The notes under the pieces were generated by a model. That model worked only from the letters and a program-made list of their open reading frames with translations, made no database searches and was not told the DNA's origin. This document shows positions 32,088-44,015 of a stretch of 64,000 bases of DNA, piece by piece (position 1 is the first letter of the stretch; every line of letters begins with the position of its first letter). Source of the DNA: Skeletonema tropicum (lineage: Eukaryota; Bacillariophyta; Thalassiosirophyceae; Thalassiosirales; Thalassiosiraceae). The DNA is taken from the NCBI GenBank assembly GCA_037178625.1, contig CM074148.1:310001-374000 (forward strand), written 5' to 3'. A program made the position numbers and the translations under genes.

Positions 32088-32450
32088 TTAGCTCTTATTT
32101 GGTCTATTCCACTTTGGTGTCGGCATGAGGTAGTTCACTTCCGTATATAGTATTGAGCCTGGTACCATTGTGTTCGTACTGTCGGTCACACTTTCCTCTA
32201 TCAGCGCAGCGTAATTTGTTCTATGTTTCCCAATATCTTTTATGTAGCTTGTTATTTTGGATTCTAATGAGTCGTTCTCTTCTGATTGTGCACCTGCGAT
32301 GAATCTGTCTACTGCTTGTTTCGCTCTCTCAATGCTTCCCTCGCTTAGTTGCAGCAGTCTAGTTGCAATACCATTTGCTCTGTCGTTGTTTTCCAGTTTT
32401 ATGTGTTCACGTATAATCTTCACATCGTTCTGTGTCACTGTGTTTGACAT
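32088..32450 (-). CDS. Unknown 120-residue protein in the insert
   Basis: ATG at 32450 (MSNTVTQNDVKIIREHIK). The chain is charged and probably helical (IATRLLQLSEGSIERAKQAV), with no Cys cluster or membrane segment. No family is recognised. It is the first gene inside the left border and lies on the same strand as the large minus gene. Confidence 0.45.
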   Translation of the reverse strand: MSNTVTQNDVKIIREHIKLENNDRANGIATRLLQLSEGSIERAKQAVDRFIAGAQSEENDSLESKITSYIKDIGKHRTNYAALIEESVTDSTNTMVPGSILYTEVNYLMPTPKWNRPNKS

Positions 32451-32599
32451 TTTATTAGTCCACTATAGTAGTGCTAGTATCGATGTGTGTTATCTGCGCC
32501 ATTAATGATTGGCATCAGTTGTTTCATTTGCTTGCTGGGTAACTGTCGCCAATTTCTCCCTATCACGAATTTCTTGCTTTCGTCGCCAAACTGTTACAC

Positions 32600-33556
32600 A
32601 TGACTAATGATTTTATTCTATTACACATGTCTACTCAAGTACATTGCTTTGAGCTCTTCATCACTCTGATTCTTCATCTTTCAATGGTGTGTATTCGGTC
32701 GAGGGACGTTCGTTTATGTCGTGTTGCCGTGAATCGCCCTATACCAAGGTCTAATGTCTTGGCCTTGTTTGATAATTACAGTGCATCTTTTTGTGAGTTT
32801 CTTGGTTGTAGTAGTAGCTCTTGTATATCGGTGGACGTCTTGGACAAATCTATCGTCTCCCAGTTGTTCGGTTCAGATCAACGCTCTCTTGCATCTTTTC
32901 GGCGAGTCGGCGGAGTTTTGCTGCGTTCGACTTTGGCTAGTAAGTTTTTGAGCAAACGTGATGTTCTGTTCGATTTATCAATATGGCATTTTTGGGATGT
33001 GGTCGTCATGCAATCTGGGTGGTCTTTATTGGACATCTCAGAGCTCAACGCTTTTTTGAGCTGCTCCGACTTTATCTATTTGGGTTTAGTTCGTTTTCTT
33101 CCATCTCAGCTGTGCGCCGAACGGTGTGCTTCAGTCCATTCTACCTGCACCTCGCTGATGTGCACTATTCGCTGCGAAAGACTTTTCTCCGTTGACGTTG
33201 CTTATGGTCTGTGCTCTGATATCAGCTTGTTGCTTTCACAGAAAGCATTTGAAATTATGTCTGACGCAGGGTCAGCAGACAAATTCATTAGCAGGGAGGT
33301 TGGCCAACTCAAATACCAATTAGTTCTTCTGGATCAAATGATTAAGTGCAAGCGTCCCATATCTCAGTTGTTTATGTTTTGCATGGAGATTAATGCTTTA
33401 TTGTTGTTTAAGCGTACTCTGTTGCACTGTGATTTTGACGTGTTCAATTTCTCTCATATGTCTGACCTTCTTGCTGACGAAGTGTCCAGTGTCGTTCTCC
33501 TCAAGCTCTATTCTCTGAAGTTCGACCAGTTATCAGCTGATGTTGTTGTTTACTAG
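32600..33556 (+). CDS. Unknown 318-residue ORF in the insert
   Basis: This is a long plus frame in a region where the opposite strand is full of stops, so chance is unlikely. The composition is odd, however: high in Leu, Ser, Phe and Cys, as in frames shadowing AT-rich DNA. Two hydrophobic patches occur (N-terminal FELFITLILHLSMVC; near the end FMFCMEINALLLF). The copy of the insert's intron motif at 33581-33606 just after the stop hints at a spliced plus-strand transcript. No family is recognised. Confidence 0.35.
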   Translation: MTNDFILLHMSTQVHCFELFITLILHLSMVCIRSRDVRLCRVAVNRPIPRSNVLALFDNYSASFCEFLGCSSSSCISVDVLDKSIVSQLFGSDQRSLASFRRVGGVLLRSTLASKFLSKRDVLFDLSIWHFWDVVVMQSGWSLLDISELNAFLSCSDFIYLGLVRFLPSQLCAERCASVHSTCTSLMCTIRCERLFSVDVAYGLCSDISLLLSQKAFEIMSDAGSADKFISREVGQLKYQLVLLDQMIKCKRPISQLFMFCMEINALLLFKRTLLHCDFDVFNFSHMSDLLADEVSSVVLLKLYSLKFDQLSADVVVY

Positions 33557-33760
33557 TTTGATTCAAGTTGTACAAATTTGTATAATCGTGCATTGCACGC
33601 TTTTACAAATGCTGCGTTGTTCTACAGTTAAGTCGTCTCATAGTTATATATATATTGATTTACTTTAGCCTGGTGTTTGTCATTGGTCAAGCTCTCTTTT
33701 TCGGCGCTATTCGCTTTATTTCTCTTCTCGTTGTACTGCTCCCCATTTCCCCTATTGTTG

Positions 33761-36700
33761 TTAATTCTTTGGCACCATCCATTTGTACGCTGTGTTCTTG
33801 GTTGTGTATCTACTGCCGTCTTCTGTCGGTTCTCCGTAGATGTAGATAGTTTTGTACGGGTCGACATCTCCTTCAGTCACCTTGTACTCTTCAGTGACCA
33901 ATTTCTCTCCTTTTCGCGTCACAAAAACGATCGACCTTTTCATATCTTGCTTAATCTGATCAATAGCTGTCCTCAAATCTTCGTCATCCAAGTCCTTCTC
34001 CCACTTCACCCATGTCTCATGCTCCGCTGAGTTCAATTTCCTTTTTAAGTTGATCTTGTTCTTGTCATTCTTCTCTCTCCATTTCACGTTTCGCCACGCC
34101 GAGTAGATAACCTCAAAGAATCCAGTTTCATCATATGGCTTCCCCACATCAAATCCGTCAACTCCTTCGAATGTTGTTTCTAACGTGGCATGGACATCGT
34201 CTTCTGCAATCAGCTTATTAATTGCATGTTCCGAATTCACATAATCTTGGATGATAGGCAAAACGGCTCTTGTAATCTTTTCCTTCAATGATTGAGCCAA
34301 TACACCACCTCCAACTTTCTCCACTGCTTCTGAGAGTCTAGATAACAATTCCTCCTTGTTTTCTAATCCGTCGCGTGTGTACTGTGTCGTATTACCTGAC
34401 CGTTGCGTCACGATCGTTTTGTCTGCACAAGAATCAGTACGTTGCTTCTTTGCATTGCTCTCCTCCGTATCAGTTGTTGCTCCCTTGTTGCCACTTCCTG
34501 GTTTCTCATTCTTCTTTTCGTTGCTGTCATCTTTCTTTCTTTTCTTTTTCTTGCTAGATGAGTCTTCCTGTGAAGGTTTCTTTTGAATTGTGTACGTCTG
34601 GATGAGCTTCGATTGAATAGACGCACCTCCACTGAACAATTTTCCGAGATGTCTTAGCGTTGAAACGGATCCTGTTAGCTCAAATTCGTTTGGTGACTCA
34701 ATTCTCGAGACGGTTCGTGCACCATCAATCACTGCAACTTTCAGAGTTGGTCGTCATTGTGAAACGCGAGTTTGCGTAGAAATAGGCTTTGAGCTTTACA
34801 GCGTCGTTGTCTGCTTCGTCCACTGCTCGCAATACATTCCAACAGAAGATATAGATAATGGCCTCAACTGGTTTCATATCGCCAGCCGCTGTTACGATTT
34901 TAAGCACATCTCTTCCCTTTGTCAGTTGTCTGGACTTTCTTCCACCTTTTCCGTCACTCGACTCATTTACAACTCTGGCGGCTTCAACTACGTCTTTCGC
35001 CAGTTGTTGACTATCGACACTTGAGGTCTGCTCACTGTTGTTCCATTCGATCAAAAAGTTCCTGATAGGGTCACCGACAAAATCCTTATTTTCAGAGCTT
35101 AATAGTTCCTCACTAACTCTTTTGCCCGCTCCGAGCAAAGCAATAAGACGCATGTACTCTTGTACTAGATGCATTTGCACCATGTAGGTGAGTGCTCCTT
35201 TAGACACAGTTCGCTCTACACCGCCTTCTGATTCCGTCAATTTGCTCAGGACATCTGCTATTTCCTTTGATGCAACACTAATCAACGCGAAACATTTCGC
35301 TTGATTACAGAGAAGCGAAACTTGTTAGTCGAAATACAACGAGCAAAAATGTAGAAATGAGATGGTACAAGTCATTTCGAGTCTTACCAATTCTCAAGTT
35401 CAACTCATTCGCACTCTCCTCAGTTTGTGCCATGATGCTGAAAGCGTCGAAAGTTTTCTCCAGTAAGTCGGATGAGTCGCACAGTTTGGCTGATTCGATT
35501 ATGTACACAAGCGCCAACGAACTAGTAACCATGATCCCTTCAGATGTAGCGGAGAAAAGTGCAGGCGTGTCGTTGTAATGTCCATCATCATCCTTCTTTG
35601 GACCATCAACACTTGGGATTGCTGGTCTTGGCGCACAAATACCGCCTGCGATCATTGCTCCGATCTGCTTTACCGTCAGTACTTGCTTTCCGCCAGTTCC
35701 GCCAGCTCCCTGCATTGCTAGCATGAGTGGTAACATGATTCTCTTGTTGATTTCAATAATGTTCGCCTTGTTTCCTGCATATCCGAAATTTCTCAACGTC
35801 AAATTGACAGGCAGTTTGACTGTCTCATTTTGTCCTCTTCCAACTGCCAACTGTACTTCTTTTTGCAATTGCGCGTAGTTTTCAATTGGATTGGTGTAGT
35901 AATCAACGAACGGTGGTAGGCTGTTGCTTGGATCATCTTGAAACTCTTTCACATTTCTTTTCGCTCGCGCTTTAACACCTGCAATCTTTACTTCTTTGCT
36001 TTGATAGACCAACACACTGTCTCTACCAATGGCATTAGTAATATCTTCCGCACGGTCTCTCACCACACCATCATGCTTACAGACATTTCGGTACTTATTC
36101 GCTAACGTTGAATTGATCTTCTTCGAGCTCATTTCCACGCTTCTCTCATGTAGTAGCTTCTCTGACAGTGCACTCACTGTGAAAGTTTTGGTAGCGGTCT
36201 TCTTCGCCACAGTAATGTGTACATCTAAGAGGTGGCTCAAAATTGCTGTAGATCTTTCATCTTTGTCGGAACTGTTCAATCTAGCAAAAGCCTCTTCCAT
36301 GACGTCCTCATTTCCATTCTCGTTCTCTTCCCTTCCTATGAATGATGTTGTTAGGAACGTCTCATCACCTGGACTGCTTGGTTTGAACACTGAATCTCTC
36401 TCTACCTTGCATCGCAACAGCGCTGCCAATAATACTAACAGGCGGTGATTGCCTTCAACTGCTGTCACGTAGAATCTCAATGCTGAAGTGAACGCAGTAT
36501 GGAAATGTCCAAACCCCACGGCTCCATCTTCTTTTGCTAGTTGGACCTGTTCGTGTGTCTCATCCATCCATCCATACTTTCTTGCAATGTTCAATAGCTT
36601 CTTTTGACCTTTCACAGTCGTAACGTTAGCAGTCAATGCATCTGTTACTTCGCTTCTTGCTGCTTTATCAGCTTCATCATCGCTATTCAGTACCTCTACT

Positions 36701-37786
36701 AGTCGTTGCAGCACGTCCAAAGCCGTGAAAGGCAATCCATAAGCCACATCAGCCGCTCCACTGCTGGTTGCATTCAAAGACATTTTCATTGCATCGACTG
36801 GGATTGTCTTTTCCTTTCATGTACGAGGAGTAGCAACAATCAAGTGTGAGTTTTGAGTCCAGCAATCGATCCATGAATCATTATTTATAAAATTGCACAC
36901 TGATCGATTTTGCAAATTGTGCAGCTTCAATCAAACGTGACTTCAGCAATGGATCCATGTATCGATATTCACAAAATTGCACACTGAACGATTTTGTATG
37001 ATACCAACTTACCTGTTCTTCTACATCACCGCTATTAGCCAATGGCTTTTTACTCAAGTGGAGATGCATTTGCGAGTCGTTAAGTGCATTGTAATTGCCC
37101 GATTTACCTCGTGATGCCAATGTCAGAAGCCCGTTGAGCTTGTTCTGATCTGGTACCGCTTGATTCACATTCTCCGCTACTAATTTGCCTTTCTTGCTGA
37201 CCCAAGCTAAACAAGCAAGGACGGTAGGACTCAATTTCACTGTCGAGCCGGGATTAGTTTCTGTGATGTAGTTCTCAGCTCGATCTCCACCGGTGTTCAC
37301 ATCCATTGTCGTGTCGGTATGACTCAATTTCACTGTCGAGCTGGGATTAGTTGCCATGTTGTTGTCCTCAGCTCGATCTTCACCGGAGTTCTTCGTTGTC
37401 GGTACATCAATTGTCGTGTCTCTCTCAGGGGTGACCATATATTCAGTGGTTGTAACTCCGTCGATGGCATCTTGTGATGAGTTTGATGAATTCTTGCCCG
37501 GCGTGATGACCTCTTTGCGAGCAGTTGACTTCGTCGCATCGTTGGTGCTGTTTGCGTCCGTTGATTTGTTCGCATCGTTGGTGCTGTTTGCGTCCGTAGA
37601 GTCAGTGGTTGAATCAGTTCTATCCATACTTGCACAACGTGAGGTGATCATGCTGTTTTTGTTGCCGTCTTTTTGATGGATGTGTCTATGTACGTTACCA
37701 AGTGCTTTGTGGAGATGAGTTGCCTTTTTTGCTGCTTGGAGCTTATCGATCTTCAACTTCGCTTCTTTTGTTTTCCCCCCTTCCAT
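33761..37786 (-). CDS. Large multi-exon gene of unknown function in the insert
   Basis: Proposed exons on the minus strand are 37786-37013 (ATG; donor GTAAGT), 36813-35388 (donor GTAAGA) and 35299-34725. Phases agree if the acceptors are CATGAAAG and AATCAAG. A final block, 34732-33761, is open but lacks an ATG for ~290 codons, so it must be joined by an unseen intron or a frameshift. The first exon encodes an Asn/Thr/Asp-rich linker with a tandem repeat (STDANSTNDA twice). The second has EGNHRLLVLLAAL (codons 112-124 counted from the ATG at 36789), similar to the GxHR segment of ParB/DGQHR-type folds; this is weak. The last block has a lysine-rich nuclear-signal-like run. No transposase motif is seen. 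Confidence 0.5.
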
Positions 37787-38420
37787 CCCCACATAAATTC
37801 GCGTGATTATGGACAATTATGTACAATTTAGCCATCTTTCATTTGTTACCTTTGGGGTGCATCCCCGTCACCCACTTATTCCACAAGATATAATCCAAGT
37901 ACGTGTGTATTTTATCCTACCATAGGAACTAGTAATCAGTTTTTTGAGGCCTACGTCAGCTTCTCCATCTGTTGATCAGGTCAGTGCTAATGCGTCTTCC
38001 CAATTTTTTCCCTACTAAACGCCTTATATCTACACTGTTTCAATTGCCTTATCTGTAATTCGATATTTGATACAAGTCTAGATTGACGCTGTCGATGGGA
38101 GCCGACGTGTTTACTTTTGAATATCTGCAGTACTTTCGCTACGTAGCTGTTCAGTACGTCATTACATACGTGTTGTTGAACGAATCTTGACATAGTTGCT
38201 GTTGAAGTGTTGGAAAACTAGATCTTTTGTCGCCAATGTATCACACGAAGGAACTCCTTTACTATATGACGTGGTTGCATATTGAAAGCATTGTTCCCTG
38301 TCGATTATTTTGCCGGTGCGTTCAACGCTGGTAATGTCAGTTGCGTCCGTTCGTTCATAAATTCATAAATTTTGCTCTGCATCTTTTACATCATCATAGC
38401 TTATTCCGTTCGAATTTATA

Positions 38421-41220
38421 ATGAAGTTTGGCAACACCAATACAGTTATATCAACCGTTGGTAGAAATGGTAAGGGCTTCCGTTCTGTCAGGAAAAGGAG
38501 CGATGGTGATAGCGGCTCGACTGAGAAGGATCTTGCGAGATCATTTGTCGACATAACATCGTCTATCTGCAAGACGGCGGTAAATCCATCCGCTCCTGTC
38601 ATTGGACTGAGTGTATCCGACATTAACTGGCCTTTAGTGCGTACCGACGATCGTATCTTCTTGCTGCTAGCGTCTGCTGGATTAAGCGAGTGGTTTGAAC
38701 CCGCCGAGATGGAGCGGAAGGACCTCCTTCATCATGCTTTGAGTGTCTTTCGACTTAAATCAATCAAGTACATCCTGAGCGAACTGCGTAAATGTTACCC
38801 AGATGTCCCAGTTGGTGAAACTGATACTCTAGAACAATTTGAACTGGTGCCCATTGTGGTCAACTTCTTAATGTTCGTATCTATTGCTAAGAGCGAACGT
38901 TCAACCAAGCCGGTGTACACTGTAAAATGTGACCAATATCTGTGAGTACTGTATAACCTTCGTTTGTCTTAGGGATATTTTACAAAACTGTTCATTGTTC
39001 TATTTTATAAATTCCGTCTGTCATTCACTTACCAGCTCTTTTTTCCATGTTCAACCTTGAACCAGTGATGCAAATGGGAATCTTGTAATTGACGACACGG
39101 ATCTTTGGGTCTCGTCTGATGAAGCTGTTGAAGAAGAAGATGATGAACCGGATTTGTCCGAGAAGGAAACTGTTGCGAGAAAGTCTAAACCGAGTCCTTC
39201 AAGTGAAAAGGCCTCTCCGGATTCAATTATCCTGTGAGTTCTCTTTTGCACCACGCACTATTTTTATCGATTCATATAATCGTTCACTGCACGATTTTAT
39301 CAAATCTAACAACACAACTGCCTTGTACACAGCGAGAATGAGTGGCTCGATTACACCCACCCCGATCTCTCTGATGGTTGGAAACGAAAGAGTATGAAAC
39401 GTAAGGGTGGCAAAACGCGCGGCTCAATTTACCACCATTACCTATCCCCTGATAACAAACTTATCAAAAGTTTGAAGCTTGCGAAAGCACATTCTTCTAA
39501 ATCGAACATTACCGAGGCAGCACCTCCCTCGTCCAAGTCGAATGGCAACTCTAATGCAGGCGTTGACAGTGATGATTTACATCCACAAGTTGCAGCCGCT
39601 GATGGAGTACAACGAGTCAGCCAACTCGTTGTAAGAGAGTATCAAGAAGTATTTCCAGTTACTGACAATTTTGATAATATGGCAATGTCGAAATTGACAG
39701 AGAAGATGCAATTGACTCAAATCCATACAGCTGGAGCGAATCATGTTCAGGCACCAACTGGCAAAACGTTGGATCCAAGGAACACGTTTAAAATCCTCCA
39801 TGCACTCGCTGACGTTGTTGGAGACGTGGCTCTGAACACAGAGAAGAAATTGGTGTCGTTCGTCGCTGACTTCATGGATTTAGCTTCGGATGAAGACTTC
39901 TATCCTGGTATCAAAAATGTTATGGAAGAATTCATGGATGAATGCGAATACTCATACAACAAAGTACATCGATCGATTGACTGGTATTTTACTTTGTTCG
40001 AAGTATTGAGCTCAATCATTTGTATTGAAATTTGTTTGCTGCTGCCACCCGATGGTACTTATGGAGAAAGCAGCGAAACGAGGATTGTGTCCTTCGCTCC
40101 AGGTGGTCTAAAGTGTCCAAGAAAAGTTTATTTCAGGCTACTCATCGACCGCACTATTACTGATTGTCGCCTCGGTGATGGCGGTGACAATGTTGCTGGT
40201 GTGACTTTTTACATCGAGGGGAATGATTCGACAAATTCTGATTATGGTGAAGATGGTCATGACGATGACGATCATATCGATGATGATGTTGGTACTGCAG
40301 AGCATTCAAATTCAAATGATTCATCGGTCCGCAGCAATGTAGCAAGAGTAGTGTTGAGGCATAACAAGCTTGTTGCGAATCCTTACAAAAAAGTGAGTGG
40401 TAGTCGTACTGTTGAGCAGCAGGTGGGTTCTATCCAGATGAACAATGCTACAAGCGAAGAAATTGAAGAAGCTAGTGATTTTATTACCGCTAGGTCTCTT
40501 TTTACCACTCCAGTCAAGAAGAAGGTGGTTGGAAAACCCACATCGTTGTCCGAAGGTGGTACCAAACCCAGTAAACGCAGCAGTGATGACAGGCTAGCAC
40601 AAGAGAACGCTGCTCTGTTGAAAAGGATCAAATTGTTGGAAATGGAGAAGAACAACATTGTATCGACTCCTGCAACTTCTTCGTCGACTGTTACTGCTGA
40701 AGATGTGAAAGGTGAGTTTAAGTCAGGTGATTTGACCGGAATGGAGTTATTGGATAGCGTGAGTACTGTGAGTGGTAGTGGTAGCGGTGGTGGTGGCTGT
40801 GGCGCATGGGCAAACGTAGAGGTTTCGTCAGTCACGACTGGTACATCATCTCCTCTGAAATCGTCGTTGAGTCCGATTACTGTTGAAGTGTCTTGTCCAA
40901 TCACCCACAACAAGTCGAGTAAACAAGTCTATTTGATTACCTTTACTGAGATGGGGCGTAGAGCCTGGTACCTGAAGGGTGAGCATATCAGATCGATTCT
41001 GCTGACTTACTGGAAACATACATCCCGTGCTGCTGACACGATGCCTGGCTGGTACGAATGTTACACTGAAACGTTCATCAAGGAATCAAATTACTCCACC
41101 GACAACATTCTCAAGAGACGATCAACGGGTTCGAATTATCCAGTGACTAAGTTGACTATTGATCACTGCACAATTCTGCAAAAAAGACCATTTCTTACGT
41201 TGAAGAAATACAACAACTAA
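38421..41220 (+). CDS. Spliced 858-residue protein with a methyl-CpG-binding-like domain, in the insert
   Basis: Exons are 38421-38941, 39066-39233 and 39333-41220, all joined in phase 2 with GTGAGT donors and CAG acceptors; the total is divisible by three. Residues ~230-278 read LDYTHPDLSDGWKRK, then RKGGKTRGSIYHHYLSPDNK. This matches the MBD core (GWKR ... RKSGKSAGK ... YYxSPxGK), a fold that binds methylated CpG or DNA more generally. Then follow a helical region, an acidic Asp-rich stretch (~500-530), a short coiled coil (AQENAALLKRIKLLEMEKNN) and a C-terminal globular part ending KKYNN. Exon 2 is very acidic. No recombinase tetrad is visible. It is the likely DNA-binding protein of the insert. 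Confidence 0.7.
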
Positions 41221-41560
41221 ATCGACTAAAACCTGTGCAAAACCTGTATTTCTTTCTCGTAAAGACGGATTTAGACGCCAAAAAAGCGCATTTAGTACAT
41301 TGAATTTCTCGCTTTCAACAGGTACTTCTCGCTTTCTACGTAGGAAACCATTCAGATCCTACGCTGGTAGGCTCTACTGAGGACTCTACGTGTCCCAACA
41401 GTAAACCTTCTCACTAAAATGCACATATGCTGATTCCTAGCTAGAACTCTGTAGAATAATTTGGCTGAAAAAATCTGAATTTCCCACCTGTAATAGAAGG
41501 GCACCTGCGGCCCCCTATTACGCTGCTCTGCACTCCATGAACGGGGGCCCCGAGGGCCGA

Positions 41561-44015
41561 CCATTTGAAGCTTGATCTCGAGACGATGAAGATTTGCGCC
41601 ATTGTATTTCCTTGGGGAATTTACAGGTACAAAAGACTTCCAATGGGAGTTGCTTGTAGCCCGGACATCTTCCAAAGTAAAATGAGTTCACTCTTTGCTG
41701 AGTTGGACTACGTGCAGGCTTACATTGATGATTTGCTCTGCCTATCCAAAGGAACCTTTGAAGACCACCTGGAGAAACTCGACGTGGTATTACAAAAATT
41801 AAGCGACGCTGGTCTGCAAGTCAACGCAGCCAAAAGTAAATTCGCAGCCGTAGAGATTGATTACCTTGGGTATCATCTCACCAAACAAGGAATTGCACCA
41901 CAACATTCCAAAGTCGCCGCTATCCTTGCTCTCAAACCACCTCGTAACGTGAAAGATCTTCGACGTTGCCTCGGTATTATTCAGTATTACCGTGACTTGT
42001 GGGTGTCAAGAACACAGCTCCTCGCTCCACTCACTGATCTAGTTGGAGAATGTGGAACCACTAAACGCTCTACCAAAAAGAAGCCGCCGTGGCGGTGGGA
42101 GCAGGTTCATCAGGATGCTTTTGATGAGATCAAGAAGGTAATCGCCCGAGATGTTATCCTGGCCTACCCGAACTTCGGTGAAGAGTTCACTATCTTTACT
42201 GATGCTTCAACTCGCCAGCTTGGGGGAGTGATTACGCAAAATAACCGTCCCATTGCCTTTTTCAGCCGGAAGTTAACTGCCGCGCAAATGAAGTACACTG
42301 TGACGGAACTTGAATTGCTTTCTATCGTCGAACTCTTGAAAGAATTCAAAGGTATGCTGCTTGGACAGAAGCTGGTGATTTATACAGATCATCAGAATCT
42401 CGTTCGAGATAGCTTAGGCAGCACCTCTGACAGAGTGCAGAGATGGAATCTACTCCTCAATGAGTATGGAGCCGACATTAGGTACATCAAGGGTGTTGAT
42501 AATACCGTTGCTGATGCCATTAGTCGATTAGATTATTGCCCAAAAATCAACCCTCATCCAGAAGACGAACTCGACAGCAAAGGGAACTTCAGGTCTGAAT
42601 ATTCTCACCGCAAGTGGAATAAGCTGGTCTCTCTCTTCTCTCATTATCAAAACGATGATGAGTGTGTTCTGGATAGAGAAGATGTGATAGAGCCAAAGGA
42701 TTGCATGTCACATGTGTTTGCAAATTCAGCAGCCGATGACGAGGAAATTTACCCAGTCACCGTCAAGGAGATAGCAGATGCCCAACGGGAAGATCCAAAG
42801 ATGAAGCACATTTTCGAACGGCCTGGTGCCGACAGTCGTAATCAGAAGATGATCATAGACGACACTGTTGTCTTGGTTCGAAAGGACAGACCTTCGGCTC
42901 GTCCGAAGCTCATCATCCCTGAGAAGCTGCAATCTAAAGTTCTTATGTGGTATCACCACTATCTGCAACATCCTGGTACTGACCGTATGGAAGGTACTAT
43001 CGGCGCCGTCATGTATTGGCGTGGCATGAGTGCACAAATCCGTAGATTGTGTAAATATTGTCCCAGGTGTCAGAAATCTAAGGCACGCAAGCGTAAGTAC
43101 GGTCAACTTCCTCCTAAGGATGCGATCGTTGTTCCATGGCAGACGCTCCATTGCGATTTAATTGGTCCAACAACAATTAAATCAAAAGATGGAACTGAAA
43201 TGGATTTCATGTGTTTAACCATGATTGACGCTGCTACTGGATGGTTCGAAATAGTCGAACTCCCTAATAGGATGATCGAGAAGAAATGTCCTCGGACAGG
43301 AAAAACTGTCGAAGTAGAAATCATTGATAAAACTTCCGCTACAGTTTCCCACCTCTTGAATAAATGCTGGTTAAGTCGTTATCCGCGCCCGAAGTATTTG
43401 GTGTGTGATAATGGTTCTGAATTCGAACTGCATCTGAAGGATCTGTGTGAACAGTATCAGATTGGACGTAAGCCGACTACCAGTAAGAATCCGCAAGCTA
43501 ATGCGATTTTAGAACGAGTTCACGGAGTCTTTAACGACATGCTCCGCACCTCGGGCCTCGACGACGATGATACCGTCGATGGCCACCGAATTGACCAATT
43601 TATCACAAATGCTGCATGGGCAATTCGATCTACTTACCACACCGTGCTCAAGGCTACTCCTGGTGAAGCAATTTTTGGACGTGATATGTTATTTGACATT
43701 CCGTTCATCGCTGACTGGAGTGAGATAGGTCGCCGCCGACAAGAGCTCGTGGACAGGAACAACGCCAGAGAAAACAAAAGGCGTCTCCCATACGACTATG
43801 TTCCAGGGAGTAAGTGCTTGATCATCAGTGAGATCAATGGTGAAAAGCAGCGCAAAGCTTTAGACAAGAATGAGGGACCGTATGTGGTCACAAATGTCTT
43901 TACTAATGGTACTGTCCGTATTCAACGTGGTTCCGTCAATGAACGAATCAATATCCGACGACTTACCCCCTTCTTTGAGGCAGAAGAAGCCAACGATGCA
44001 AGTTATAATGAATAA
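41561..44015 (+). pseudogene. pol: pol of copy 2, 3' part
   Basis: This resumes exactly where 31730 broke off, with reverse transcriptase from HLKLD through YIDDLLC, RNase H and integrase (same D, D, E motifs as copy 1). The last codons differ: TAA replaces TCA after SYNE, shortening the C-terminus by about 25 residues. It is open throughout, so the RT was probably functional before the insert arrived. Confidence 0.9.

Larger units (their letters stand above)
31731..41560. mobile_element. 9.83-kb multigene insert of unknown family inside copy 2
   Basis: Alignment to copy 1 places the borders exactly: host text GGGATATTA to 31730 and CCATTTGAAG from 41561, contiguous in copy 1. No target duplication longer than one base is present. 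The ends are GC-rich, and GGCCCTCGGGGCC at 31801-31813 is repeated inverted at 41546-41558. The content is a minus ORF (32088-32450), a plus ORF (32600-33556), a large minus multi-exon gene (33761-37786) and a spliced plus gene (38421-41220). I see no DDE transposase, reverse transcriptase, Rep/helicase or polymerase signature. A transposon or a viral-type insertion are both possible. Confidence 0.85.

Noticed and set aside
40383..40913. Minus 176-codon frame
   Set aside because: It is a shadow of the spliced plus-strand gene, whose exon phases are consistent and which has an MBD-like domain.
31731..41560. Helitron, Crypton or hAT identity for the large insert
   Set aside because: The ends lack TC...CTRR, no RHRY tetrad or Rep/helicase was found in the readable frames, and no 8-bp target duplication is present.
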